Assembly (NCBI GenBank): GCA_934667125.1
Contig: CAKULF010000001.1
Span: 561,225-625,224, forward strand
Reading direction: 5' to 3'
Origin: an uncultured Candidatus Melainabacteria bacterium
Lineage (GTDB): Bacteria; Cyanobacteriota; Vampirovibrionia; Gastranaerophilales; Gastranaerophilaceae
Length of the DNA: 64,000 nucleotides
The number at the start of each line of letters is the position of its first letter. Within the stretch, counting starts at the first letter, position 1. The notes below the pieces were generated by a model. It was not told the DNA's origin. It did no database searches and saw only the letters and a list, made by a program, of their open reading frames with translations. The position numbers and the translations under genes were made by a program. Shown one piece after another: positions 42,966 through 51,168 of this stretch.

Positions 42966-44252
42966 ATGAAAAATGTAGTAGTTGTTGGCGCTCAATTCGG
43001 AGATGAAGGAAAAGCAAAAATAACAGATTTATTAGCACAAGAAGCAGATTTTATAACTCGTTTTCAAGGGGGTTCTAATGCTGGTCACACCGTTGTTGTA
43101 AATAATAAAAAATATGCTTTTCATTTAATCCCATCCGGAATTTTATATGAAGATAAAGTTTGTATGGTTGGCGCAGGCTGCGTTATTAAGCCTGATGATT
43201 TTAAAAAGGAAATTGAAGATATAGTTTCTCAAGGTGTTTCAAGAGAACACTTTAAAAAATGCTTAAAAGTATCTCCACTAGCTCATATTACTATGAAATA
43301 TCATATTGATATCGATGGATATTCTGAAAATAATTCAAAAAACAAAATTGGAACAACAAAAAAAGGAATAGGTCCAACTTATACAGATAAATATAATAGA
43401 TGTGGTATCAGGGTTGAAGATTTATTCGACAAGGAAAATTTATCTAAAAAAATCGATATGATTTTGCCAAAGAAAAATAAGGAACTTGAATTTGTATATA
43501 ATTTAAAACCATATACAAAAGAAGAAATAATGAAAGAATGCGAAGAATATAGAGAAATTTTTGCTCCTTATGTTGATTTTAATTGGCAAGAAAACTTATT
43601 AAATTATAAAAATAATAAAACCGTTCTTTTTGAGGGCGCTCAAGGGGTTATGCTTGATATTGATTATGGAACATATCCGTATGTAACAAGTTCTAACCCA
43701 ATAGCAGGCGGTGCTGCTGTTGGCGCTTCAATGGGTCCAAAAGCAATAGATAGAGCAATTGGAGTATTTAAAGCATATATGACTCGTGTGGGCGAAGGGG
43801 CATTTATAACAGAACTTAACGACGAAACAGGCGAAAAAATCCGTCAAATCGGCGGAGAATTCGGTGTTACAACAGGAAGACCTCGTCGTTGCGGTTGGTT
43901 TGACGCTGTTAGCGCTAAATATGCTTGTCTTGTTGGGGGTTTAACTGAAGTTGCTCTAACAAAAGCCGATGTTCTTGATAGTTTTGATGAAATTAAAGTT
44001 GCAATAGCTTATAAAAATATTAAAACAGGCGAAACGACTACCCAATATCCGACAAATGTCTTTACTCATAAGGACTATGAACCAATTTATGAAGTTCATA
44101 AAGGTTGGAAAAGCGATATTACAAAATGCAAAACTTATGACGAGTTGCCTGAAAATTGTAAAAAATATTTAAAAAGATTAGAAGAATTATTAGGAATAAA
44201 TATCACTATAATTAGCGTTGGACCTGATAGAGAGCAAACAATTTTTGCATAG
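42966..44252 (+). CDS. purA: Adenylosuccinate synthetase
   Basis: Joins IMP and Asp with GTP to make adenylosuccinate in AMP synthesis. The 428-residue protein has GAQFGDEGKAKI (usually GDEGKGK), QGGSNAGHTVV, EGAQGVMLDIDYGTYPYVTSS and GRPRRCGWFDAV. I use the ATG at 42966 with a GGAGG ribosome site; the upstream TTG at 42948 overlaps that site. A TATACT -10-like element lies about 40 nt upstream. Confidence 0.97.
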   Translation: MKNVVVVGAQFGDEGKAKITDLLAQEADFITRFQGGSNAGHTVVVNNKKYAFHLIPSGILYEDKVCMVGAGCVIKPDDFKKEIEDIVSQGVSREHFKKCLKVSPLAHITMKYHIDIDGYSENNSKNKIGTTKKGIGPTYTDKYNRCGIRVEDLFDKENLSKKIDMILPKKNKELEFVYNLKPYTKEEIMKECEEYREIFAPYVDFNWQENLLNYKNNKTVLFEGAQGVMLDIDYGTYPYVTSSNPIAGGAAVGASMGPKAIDRAIGVFKAYMTRVGEGAFITELNDETGEKIRQIGGEFGVTTGRPRRCGWFDAVSAKYACLVGGLTEVALTKADVLDSFDEIKVAIAYKNIKTGETTTQYPTNVFTHKDYEPIYEVHKGWKSDITKCKTYDELPENCKKYLKRLEELLGINITIISVGPDREQTIFA

Positions 44253-44361
44253 GGCAAAAACGATATTAAGGATATATTAAATTTTGGACATTTTTTCAAA
44301 AATTCCAGTAAAATCAGAAAATAGTAAAAATATTTAAAACCACAAACTAGGAGGAAGCATT

Positions 44362-45699
44362 ATGGCTGAAAAAATGACAAAAGAAAAAATTGTAAAACTG
44401 TGCGAAGAAAACAACGTTGGTTTTATCAGATTACAATTTTGTGACATCAACGGAACAATCAAGAACTTATCTTTGCCGATAAGTCAGTTGAATAAGGTTT
44501 TGAATAATGAAATAATGCTTGACGGTTCTTCTATTAAAGGTTTTAGAAGTATTGAAACATCTGATATGTATTTTTATCCTGATTTCGACACATTTGTTGT
44601 TCTGCCTTGGTGCGAAAGAGATGGAGAAAACATTGCTCGTTTAATTTGCGATGTTCATAACGCTGATGGAACACCATTTGAAGGTTGTCCTCGCTGCAAT
44701 TTAAAAAGAATGTTAGCAAAAGCCGAAAAAATGGGCTACAAAATGAATGTCGGTCCTGAAGCTGAGTTTTTCATTTTTGAAATTGATGAAAACGGAAGAG
44801 CAACAACAATCACACACGATAAAGGCGGATATTATGACGCTGCGCCAACTGATATGGCAGAAGATATAAGACGTGATATCGTTACAACTCTTGAAGCTAT
44901 GGATTTTGAAATTGAAGCAAGCCACCACGAAGTTGCAGACGGTCAACACGAAATCGATTTTAAATATGCAGACGCTTTGACTACTGCTGATAATATTATG
45001 ACATTTAAGTATGCTGTTAAAAGCATAGCTAACGCTTATGGGGTTCATGCGACATTTATGCCAAAACCGATTTTTGGAATTAACGGGTCAGGCATGCACT
45101 GTAACTTATCATTATTTAAAGATGGTAAAAACCTATTCTACGCTCCTGATGAAGATTTTCAACTTTCAAAAGAAGCAATGTATTCAATTGGCGGCGTTTT
45201 AAAACATGTTAAAAACTTTACTGCTATTACAAATCCTATTGTAAATAGCTATAAAAGGCTTGTTCCAGGGTATGAAGCACCTGTATATTTAGCTTGGAGC
45301 TTGGCTAACCGTTCAGCTTTAATTAGAGTTCCTGCTAAACGTGGTGTTGCAACAAGAATTGAACTTCGTTCTCCAGATCCTTCTTGCAACCCATATCTTG
45401 CTTTAGCAACTATTTTAGGTGCTATTTTAGATGGTATTGAAAACAAAATTGAACCGCCTGTTCAAGTTGAAGAAAATATCTATGAAATGTCACCTCGTGA
45501 ACTTAAAAAAGCTCATATCGATTCTCTTCCAGGGACATTAATTGACGCTGTTCGTCTATTAGAAAAAGATGACACAATTAAAGACGCTCTTGGCGAGCAT
45601 ATTTACAATGAATTTGTCGCAACAAAATATAGAGAATGGGACGGATATAGAACTCAAGTTACAAAATGGGAACTTGAAAAATATCTGAATAACTATTAA
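44362..45699 (+). CDS. glnA: Glutamine synthetase, type I alpha
   Basis: Makes glutamine from glutamate and ammonia. The 445-residue protein has MLDGSSIKGFRSIETSDM, GPEAEFFIFE, the ATP-binding HATFMPKPIFGINGSGMH, and PGYEAPVYLAWSLANRSALIRVP. The segment around the usual adenylylation Tyr reads NIYEMSPRE, as in the alpha-type, without the beta-type Tyr motif, so control by adenylylation is unlikely. It has AGGAGG as ribosome site. A terminator follows the stop. Confidence 0.97.
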   Translation: MAEKMTKEKIVKLCEENNVGFIRLQFCDINGTIKNLSLPISQLNKVLNNEIMLDGSSIKGFRSIETSDMYFYPDFDTFVVLPWCERDGENIARLICDVHNADGTPFEGCPRCNLKRMLAKAEKMGYKMNVGPEAEFFIFEIDENGRATTITHDKGGYYDAAPTDMAEDIRRDIVTTLEAMDFEIEASHHEVADGQHEIDFKYADALTTADNIMTFKYAVKSIANAYGVHATFMPKPIFGINGSGMHCNLSLFKDGKNLFYAPDEDFQLSKEAMYSIGGVLKHVKNFTAITNPIVNSYKRLVPGYEAPVYLAWSLANRSALIRVPAKRGVATRIELRSPDPSCNPYLALATILGAILDGIENKIEPPVQVEENIYEMSPRELKKAHIDSLPGTLIDAVRLLEKDDTIKDALGEHIYNEFVATKYREWDGYRTQVTKWELEKYLNNY

Positions 45700-45710
45700 T
45701 TAATAACCTA

Positions 45711-45736
45711 AATCCTCGAGAAATCGAGGATTTTTT
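45711..45736. terminator. Bidirectional terminator between glnA and the GH3 gene
   Basis: Arms AATCCTCGA (45711-45719) and TCGAGGATT (45724-45732) with a 4-base loop, followed by a T run on the plus strand. It lies 5 nt from the end of the convergent gene and can serve both. Confidence 0.85.
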
Positions 45737-45740
45737 ATAA

Positions 45741-46793
45741 CTATAATTCTTTTTTAAGTTCAAGAATTTTATTTATGGAATTATCAATATCTGAAAGTTT
45801 GATTTTTCCGCTTTTTAAATTCTTTTTAACAATTTTGTTGATTTTTCTATCGATATTTATATCTTTATAACCTAAATTATTAGAAAAAATCATCAAATTA
45901 ACACCTGCATTAATCGAATTTACCACAATTTCTTCTAAATTATAATTCTTTCTAATTGCGCCCATATCATAATCATCAGACACAACAACACCATTATATC
46001 CAATCTCATTTATGAGTTTACCCTTAATTGTTTTAGCTGAAAGACTGGCTGGATAAGTATTATCAAAATCAGAATTAAAAATATGAGAAACCATAACGCA
46101 ATTTAGCTTGTTAGCATTAATCAATTTATAATATGGCTCGAGTTCTTCCTTTTTAAATGTTGTTGTTGAATCGACAAAACCTTTGTGCGTATCGCCTGTT
46201 ACACTTCCATGCCCTGGGAAGTGTTTTAGAGTTGTCATAATCTTATTTTTATTATGTTCATCAACAAAAATTTTTGAAGCTCTAATAACATCATTAGGAT
46301 TTTTTGAATAAGCACGCTGCTTTTTAACTATAATAGATTTTTCATTTATCCCTAAATCAACAACAGGCGCAAAATTGCAATTTATTCCGACATCTTTTAA
46401 ATTTTTCGCCATAGAAGAATATTCTTTTTTGATAAAATTTTCATCTTTTTTATTAATTTCAAAAGCTGAAAGATTATGAATAAAATCAATTCGCTCAACT
46501 TGCCCGCCCTCGTTATCAATCGAAACGATAGGAGTTAAGTTGTTTTTGGATTTAATTAAACTATTCATCTTAATTAAATCTTTTTTTGATTTAATATTCT
46601 TTTTAAATAAAATCACCCCTGAAATTTGGCTTTTTTCAACCTTTTTTAAAATTGAATTAAATTCTTTTGAATTGATATCATCCGTGTCATATCCAATAAT
46701 TATCATTTGCCCGATTTTTTCATCTAAATTTAAAGCCAAACAAAAAGGCGCAAAAAACAACAATAGCAAAAGAATATAGATTATTTTTCTCAT
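45741..46793 (-). CDS. Exported beta-N-acetylhexosaminidase-like GH3 enzyme
   Basis: Family 3 glycoside hydrolase of the NagZ kind, 350 residues. The NagZ His-Asp motif is present as LKHFPGHGSVTGDTHKG, and VVSDDYDMGAI holds the catalytic Asp region. Residues 1-20 (MRKIIYILLLLLFFAPFCLA) form a clear signal peptide, so it acts in the periplasm, while E. coli NagZ is cytoplasmic. It probably trims N-acetylglucosamine from peptidoglycan fragments. Start and stop overlap the YihY gene by 4 nt (ATGA). Confidence 0.9.
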   Translation of the reverse strand: MRKIIYILLLLLFFAPFCLALNLDEKIGQMIIIGYDTDDINSKEFNSILKKVEKSQISGVILFKKNIKSKKDLIKMNSLIKSKNNLTPIVSIDNEGGQVERIDFIHNLSAFEINKKDENFIKKEYSSMAKNLKDVGINCNFAPVVDLGINEKSIIVKKQRAYSKNPNDVIRASKIFVDEHNKNKIMTTLKHFPGHGSVTGDTHKGFVDSTTTFKKEELEPYYKLINANKLNCVMVSHIFNSDFDNTYPASLSAKTIKGKLINEIGYNGVVVSDDYDMGAIRKNYNLEEIVVNSINAGVNLMIFSNNLGYKDINIDRKINKIVKKNLKSGKIKLSDIDNSINKILELKKEL

Positions 46794-47656
46794 TTATCTT
46801 GCCACATTTTCCATTTTTCAAGAATTAAAAGTTTTTTTAGAGTTTGATTGTTAACTTGTCCGCCGATTAAGAAGATGATTGAAGAATAATATAGCCAAAT
46901 CATCAATATAGCAAACGTTCCGATTGTTCCATAAACTTTGTTGTATGTTCCAAGAGCATTGACATATAATGAAAAGCCCCAAGAACCAATTAACCAAAAG
47001 ATACAGAAGAATAATGCCCCTGGGATAACGCTTTTGCGCTTTTTACTGTAATCTCGAGCAGGAAGCACATAGTAATTTATTGATGATAATAAAAATAACA
47101 TCAAAAACGCAACGGGCCAACGGGTAATCAACACCATATCTATAATTTCGTTTGGAAGAGCAAAATAAAAGCCCAAGAAATTCAAGATAACTTGACCCAA
47201 AACGATTAAATTTATTGCAATAAATAAGAAAAATGTGTTTACAAAAACCATCAAAATTGCAAGCAGACGGACTTTTATAAATGTTCTGTTTTCAACAACG
47301 TTATTAGCTCGATTTAACCCCTTAATAATTACTGCTATAGCGTTTGAAGTTAGAAATAATGTCACAAAAAAGCCCGTTATCGCCATCAATTTTCCGCTTT
47401 TAAAAATAACAACTTCGTTTAATACGCCGTTAATTAAATCAATAACCGATGGCGGAGCAATTGTCGACAATCCAAAAATGATTTTATTTACAAAAAAAGT
47501 TTTACCCAAAGAACCGAAAACTGCCATAATAAAAAGCATAAAAGGGAAAAGCCCAAGAGTAGTCATATATGCCATTTCGCCTGCGGCATTAGCAAAATCA
47601 TCCCTTATAATACTTTCTATTAAATTTTGAGTATATTCTTTTAATAATTTTTTCAT
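46790..47656 (-). CDS. YihY/BrkB family membrane protein
   Basis: A 288-residue integral membrane protein of the YihY family, with six predicted transmembrane segments. The family motifs ANAAGEMAYMTTLGLFPFML near the start, GGQVN near the end, and GTIGTFAILMIWLYYSSI are visible. YihY proteins are of uncertain function; an earlier RNase BN assignment is now known to be wrong. I start at ATG 47656, 4 nt after the upstream stop; 33 further in-frame residues upstream would lie inside that gene. Confidence 0.88.
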   Translation of the reverse strand: MKKLLKEYTQNLIESIIRDDFANAAGEMAYMTTLGLFPFMLFIMAVFGSLGKTFFVNKIIFGLSTIAPPSVIDLINGVLNEVVIFKSGKLMAITGFFVTLFLTSNAIAVIIKGLNRANNVVENRTFIKVRLLAILMVFVNTFFLFIAINLIVLGQVILNFLGFYFALPNEIIDMVLITRWPVAFLMLFLLSSINYYVLPARDYSKKRKSVIPGALFFCIFWLIGSWGFSLYVNALGTYNKVYGTIGTFAILMIWLYYSSIIFLIGGQVNNQTLKKLLILEKWKMWQDK

Positions 47657-47660
47657 AAAA

Positions 47661-48623
47661 TTAGAATTGTTTTTTAATTTCCGCCATGAGTTTTTCAGCT
47701 GCAACATTAATTGGAGCTTTAATTGTGCAGCCTGCTGCTCTAACATGCCCGCCACCTTTAAAAGCGTCTGTTATTTTTGTTGCGTCTATTTCTTTTGTCC
47801 TGATTGAAACTTTAACTCCGTTATCTGTTTCTTTTAAAACAAAAGCTACTTCAACATTGGATATTGAGCGCAAAGTTTCGCAAATTCCCTCTGTGTATTC
47901 GTCTTTTGCGCTATATTTTTCCATAATTTCTTTGGTTATTAATGTATAAGCTATTTTATCATTTAAACAAAATTGCGCATTAGAAATTAGTTCACTTTGA
48001 AACAAAATCAATTTTTTTGGTTTATTTGTATAGCATAAATCGGCTATTTTAGAGGTATTTATCCCGCTTTGAGCCAATTTTGAAGCTATTTTAAAAGTAT
48101 GAGGTGTTGTTGATTCGTATTTAAAACAGCCCGTATCGGTTAATATAGCTGCATATAAGCCGACTGCCATATCGGAAGTTACTTGTATATCAAGTTTTTC
48201 AAATAAATCAAATAAAACTTCGCCTGTTGAAGATATTCCGCCTTTTATGTAGTTAATTTTGGCATAACCTTTATTAGATTTATGATGGTCGATTGCAATT
48301 GTATTTTTTGCTTTTTCAAAAATAACTCTAGCTTCATCAATCATTCTATCAATCGAAGCCACATCAACTGCTATAACAAGGTCATAGACATCATCTTTTG
48401 TATTTATATTTGAAAGATTGAAAGCATTGTTTATATTTGGCAAAAAAGTATAAGTTGTTGGAAAATTAAAATTATCCTTGATTTGAATTAAAATATCGGC
48501 TTTATCTTTAATATAGCTTTTTAAAGCGCAAGCTGAACCCAATGTGTCGCCATCAGGATTAACATGGGTGATAATTAAAATCTTGTTTGCTTCATTTATT
48601 GCTTTTAAAATTTCTTTTTCCAT
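47661..48623 (-). CDS. nrnA: DHH-family phosphoesterase, NrnA-like
   Basis: A 320-residue DHH/DHHA1 phosphoesterase. Manganese-binding motifs are visible as THVNPDGDTLGSA, AVDVASIDRM, AIDHHKSNKGYA and a C-terminal GGGHVRAAGCTI. The family degrades short oligoribonucleotides (nanoRNA) and can dephosphorylate pAp. It sits directly upstream of the YihY gene and just downstream of recR. Confidence 0.92.
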   Translation of the reverse strand: MEKEILKAINEANKILIITHVNPDGDTLGSACALKSYIKDKADILIQIKDNFNFPTTYTFLPNINNAFNLSNINTKDDVYDLVIAVDVASIDRMIDEARVIFEKAKNTIAIDHHKSNKGYAKINYIKGGISSTGEVLFDLFEKLDIQVTSDMAVGLYAAILTDTGCFKYESTTPHTFKIASKLAQSGINTSKIADLCYTNKPKKLILFQSELISNAQFCLNDKIAYTLITKEIMEKYSAKDEYTEGICETLRSISNVEVAFVLKETDNGVKVSIRTKEIDATKITDAFKGGGHVRAAGCTIKAPINVAAEKLMAEIKKQF

Positions 48624-48643
48624 AAATAAAAAATACCATAAAC

Positions 48644-49243
48644 CTAATTGATTTGCACTCTGCCCTCTAGCGCACGAGCAAGAGTAATCTCATCAACATA
48701 TTCTAATTCTGAACCCATTGGAAGCCCAAAAGCAATTCTTGAAATTTTAATATTAAAAGGTTGGAGCAATTTATTCAAATATAAAGCGGTTGCTTCGCCT
48801 TCTACAGAAGGGTTTAGCGCCAAAATCACTTCTTTAACATCGTTATTTGTAACTCTGTATAATAATTCTTTAATTCTAATATCATTTACCCCAATCCCGT
48901 CAATTGGCGAGATTAAGCCTTGAAGAACATGATATAAGCCATTATATTCATTTGTTTTTTCAATCGCCATTAAATCCTTGCTTTCAGCCACAACACAGAT
49001 TGTTTGCCTGTTTCTTGTTGTGTCTTTGCAAATTTCGCAAGGCGAAGAGCAAGAAATATTAAAGCATGTTTCGCAATATGTTATTTGAGTTTTGGCATCT
49101 AATAATGCTTGAGCGAATTTTTGAACCTCATCCAACGGCATTTTTATTGTATGCAAAGCTAAACGAGTAGCTGTTTTAGGTCCAATCGAGGGCAATTTTT
49201 GAAAACACTCTATTAATTTTGCTAAAGGTTTTGTATATTCCAT
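48644..49243 (-). CDS. recR: Recombination mediator RecR
   Basis: Loads RecA with RecF and RecO at gapped DNA. The 199-residue protein has the helix-hairpin-helix (FQKLPSIGPKTATRLALH), the four-Cys zinc finger (CETCFNISCSSPCEIC), and the Toprim domain ending in NPSVEGEATALYL. A TATAAT on the minus strand ends 7 nt before the ATG, within the end of the upstream gene. Confidence 0.97.
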   Translation of the reverse strand: MEYTKPLAKLIECFQKLPSIGPKTATRLALHTIKMPLDEVQKFAQALLDAKTQITYCETCFNISCSSPCEICKDTTRNRQTICVVAESKDLMAIEKTNEYNGLYHVLQGLISPIDGIGVNDIRIKELLYRVTNNDVKEVILALNPSVEGEATALYLNKLLQPFNIKISRIAFGLPMGSELEYVDEITLARALEGRVQIN

Positions 49244-49251
49244 AATAATTA

Positions 49252-50106
49252 TTATAAATCAAACTTAACTATTTTGTTTGTGTTTTGTTCGGTTACATAT
49301 AATCTATCATGAAGCGAGTCATATATTAAGCAATATGGTTTTTGAACATCTGCAAACACACTTATAGCGCCAGCGGAAGTGATTTTCAAAATATTATTAG
49401 CATTATAATTTGCAACATAAATGTTATTATTCTTATCAACCGCTAAACCAATAGGACCTTTGATATTGGATGATTTTGCAAAAGCTGATTTTTGACCGAT
49501 TGTTGATAATTTATAAATTGTATCTTGGCTAAAACTTGCGCTATAGATATTTCCTTTTGTATCAACCGCAACGCCTGATGGAGCTTCAACTTCAATTATA
49601 TTAACTCCTTTGGTTTTGCCTGACGTATCAACAAGATTTTTATGTTCTTTAATCAAATTTTCAAGAGCAAGTTCTTTATGTCTTTTATCAATTTTTGCTA
49701 ATAATAATTTAGCAGATTCATACTGCGGCGCAGTTGATGGGATTTTCTTTAAATAGTTTGCTGAACTTGTTAAATAACCTCTTTTGTATTGAATTTTACC
49801 GATATTATATAAAGATTCGGTATCTTCGGGTTTAATTTTAACAACATGTGATAAAGCGTCATAAGTTTCTTCATCTTTATTTAAAGACATTAAAATTTGA
49901 GCTAAATTATAATAAGCTTCATAAAATTCAGGATTAGCCTCGGTTGCTTTTTTAAATAAACGGATTGATTCTTCTGTGTTATCTTGTTTATAAAAATCAA
50001 GCGCTTCATTGTAATAATTAACTGCAACATCAATATTATCGGCATAAACTCCTGATGTTATTGATGTCATTAAAATAAAAAATGAAATTATAAAAAACTT
50101 TTTCAT
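49252..50106 (-). CDS. Exported TPR and NHL-repeat protein
   Basis: A 284-residue secreted protein. Residues 1-22 form a signal peptide (MKKFFIISFFILMTSITSGVYA). Three TPR-like units follow to about residue 150 (AVNYYNEALDFYKQDN, YYNLAQILMSLNKDEE, and others), then NHL-like beta-propeller blades (APSGVAVDTKGNIYSASF, GPIGLAVDKNNNIYVANY). The combination suggests a periplasmic or surface interaction protein. I start at ATG 50106; the ORF continues upstream into the divergent tsaD gene. Confidence 0.85.
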   Translation of the reverse strand: MKKFFIISFFILMTSITSGVYADNIDVAVNYYNEALDFYKQDNTEESIRLFKKATEANPEFYEAYYNLAQILMSLNKDEETYDALSHVVKIKPEDTESLYNIGKIQYKRGYLTSSANYLKKIPSTAPQYESAKLLLAKIDKRHKELALENLIKEHKNLVDTSGKTKGVNIIEVEAPSGVAVDTKGNIYSASFSQDTIYKLSTIGQKSAFAKSSNIKGPIGLAVDKNNNIYVANYNANNILKITSAGAISVFADVQKPYCLIYDSLHDRLYVTEQNTNKIVKFDL

Positions 50107-50112
50107 GCTATC

Positions 50113-50140
50113 ATTATAACAAAAGTAATTAAAACTACAA
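50113..50140 (-). promoter_or_regulatory. Leaderless promoter of the TPR/NHL gene
   Basis: On the minus strand TTGTAG is followed after 16 bases by a perfect TATAAT (50118-50113). The gap to the ATG at 50106 is exactly 6 nt. A TACAAT for the divergent tsaD lies at 50136-50141. Confidence 0.6.
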
Positions 50141-50164
50141 TAGTTTTTAAAAAGGAATAATAAA

Positions 50165-51139
50165 TTGATTATTTTAGGTTTGGAATCAAGCTGTGACGAA
50201 ACGGCTTGCGCTATAGTTAAAGATGGGCGAGAAGTCTTAAGCAATGTTGTATCAAGCCAAATAAAAATCCATGAAAAATTTGGCGGAGTAGTTCCCGAAG
50301 TTGCAGCAAGAGAACATCTTAACTCTATAAATTTTGTTATAAAAGAAGCTTACGCTCAAGCTAATATTTCTCCCAATGAAATTGACGCCTTTGCTTCAAC
50401 GGTTGGACCTGGGCTTGTTGGATGTTTGCTTGTCGGAATGAATGCGGCTAAAACATTATCTTTAATTTATGATAAACCATATTTAGGGGTAAATCACCTT
50501 AATGCGCATGTTTGCGCTAATTTTATTAATTCGCCCCTAAAACCGCCATTTATTTGTTTATTGGTTTCAGGCGGACACAGCCAAGTTATTTATGTTGAAA
50601 AATATGATAAACAAACGATTTTAGCCCAAACAATAGATGACGCTGTGGGTGAAGTTTATGATAAAGTTGCAAGATTATGCTCAATTCCATACCCAGGGGG
50701 AATTTTATTGGATAAAATGGCTCCGAGTGGAAATCCTAATCGCTTTATTTTCCCTGAAGCAAGGGTTAAAGAAGATGAATTTTCTTTTTCAGGCTTGAAA
50801 ACAGCGGTTTTAAGAGAAGTTAAGAAATTTAATAAAGATAATTTGCCAAAAGAAGATATAGCAGCAAGTTTCCAATATCGAATTGCCGACACTTTAATTA
50901 AAAAAACAAAACATTTTGCAGACAAATTAAATTGCAAAACAATAGCGCTCGCAGGCGGAGTTGCAGCTAATTCCGAGCTTAGAAAAAGATTAAACGAACT
51001 AAGTTCAATAGGATATTTAACTTATGCACCCGAACTTAAATATTGCACGGATAATGCTTCCATGGTTGCTTCTGCGGCATATTTTAACCCGATTAAAACA
51101 AAAGACTCGCTTCTTTTGGAAGTATTTTCAAGAGAATAA
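50165..51139 (+). CDS. tsaD: tRNA threonylcarbamoyladenosine synthase subunit TsaD
   Basis: Transfers threonylcarbamoyl to A37 of tRNAs that read ANN codons. The 324-residue protein has the ASKHA ATPase fold with GLESSCDETACAI, the iron-site HLNAHVCAN and a further SGGHSQV, and GGVAANSELR. It starts with TTG at 50165; AAAGGA sits 9 nt before it and no ATG is in reach, so UUG is used. It is followed by a bidirectional terminator. Confidence 0.96.
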   Translation: MIILGLESSCDETACAIVKDGREVLSNVVSSQIKIHEKFGGVVPEVAAREHLNSINFVIKEAYAQANISPNEIDAFASTVGPGLVGCLLVGMNAAKTLSLIYDKPYLGVNHLNAHVCANFINSPLKPPFICLLVSGGHSQVIYVEKYDKQTILAQTIDDAVGEVYDKVARLCSIPYPGGILLDKMAPSGNPNRFIFPEARVKEDEFSFSGLKTAVLREVKKFNKDNLPKEDIAASFQYRIADTLIKKTKHFADKLNCKTIALAGGVAANSELRKRLNELSSIGYLTYAPELKYCTDNASMVASAAYFNPIKTKDSLLLEVFSRE

Positions 51140-51163
51140 AAAAGCTCCTTTTGGAGCTTTTTT
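51139..51163. terminator. Bidirectional terminator between tsaD and the long GH13 gene
   Basis: Arms AAAGCTCC (51141-51148) and GGAGCTTT (51153-51160) with a 4-base loop, with A run before and T run after. It serves both convergent genes. Confidence 0.85.
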
Positions 51164-51168
51164 AATAT

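Noticed and set aside
44253..44361. Possible NtcA-type site before glnA
   Set aside because: I found no GTA-N8-TAC at the right distance from a -10; only a weak TTGGAC ... TAAAAT pair with 19-base spacing.
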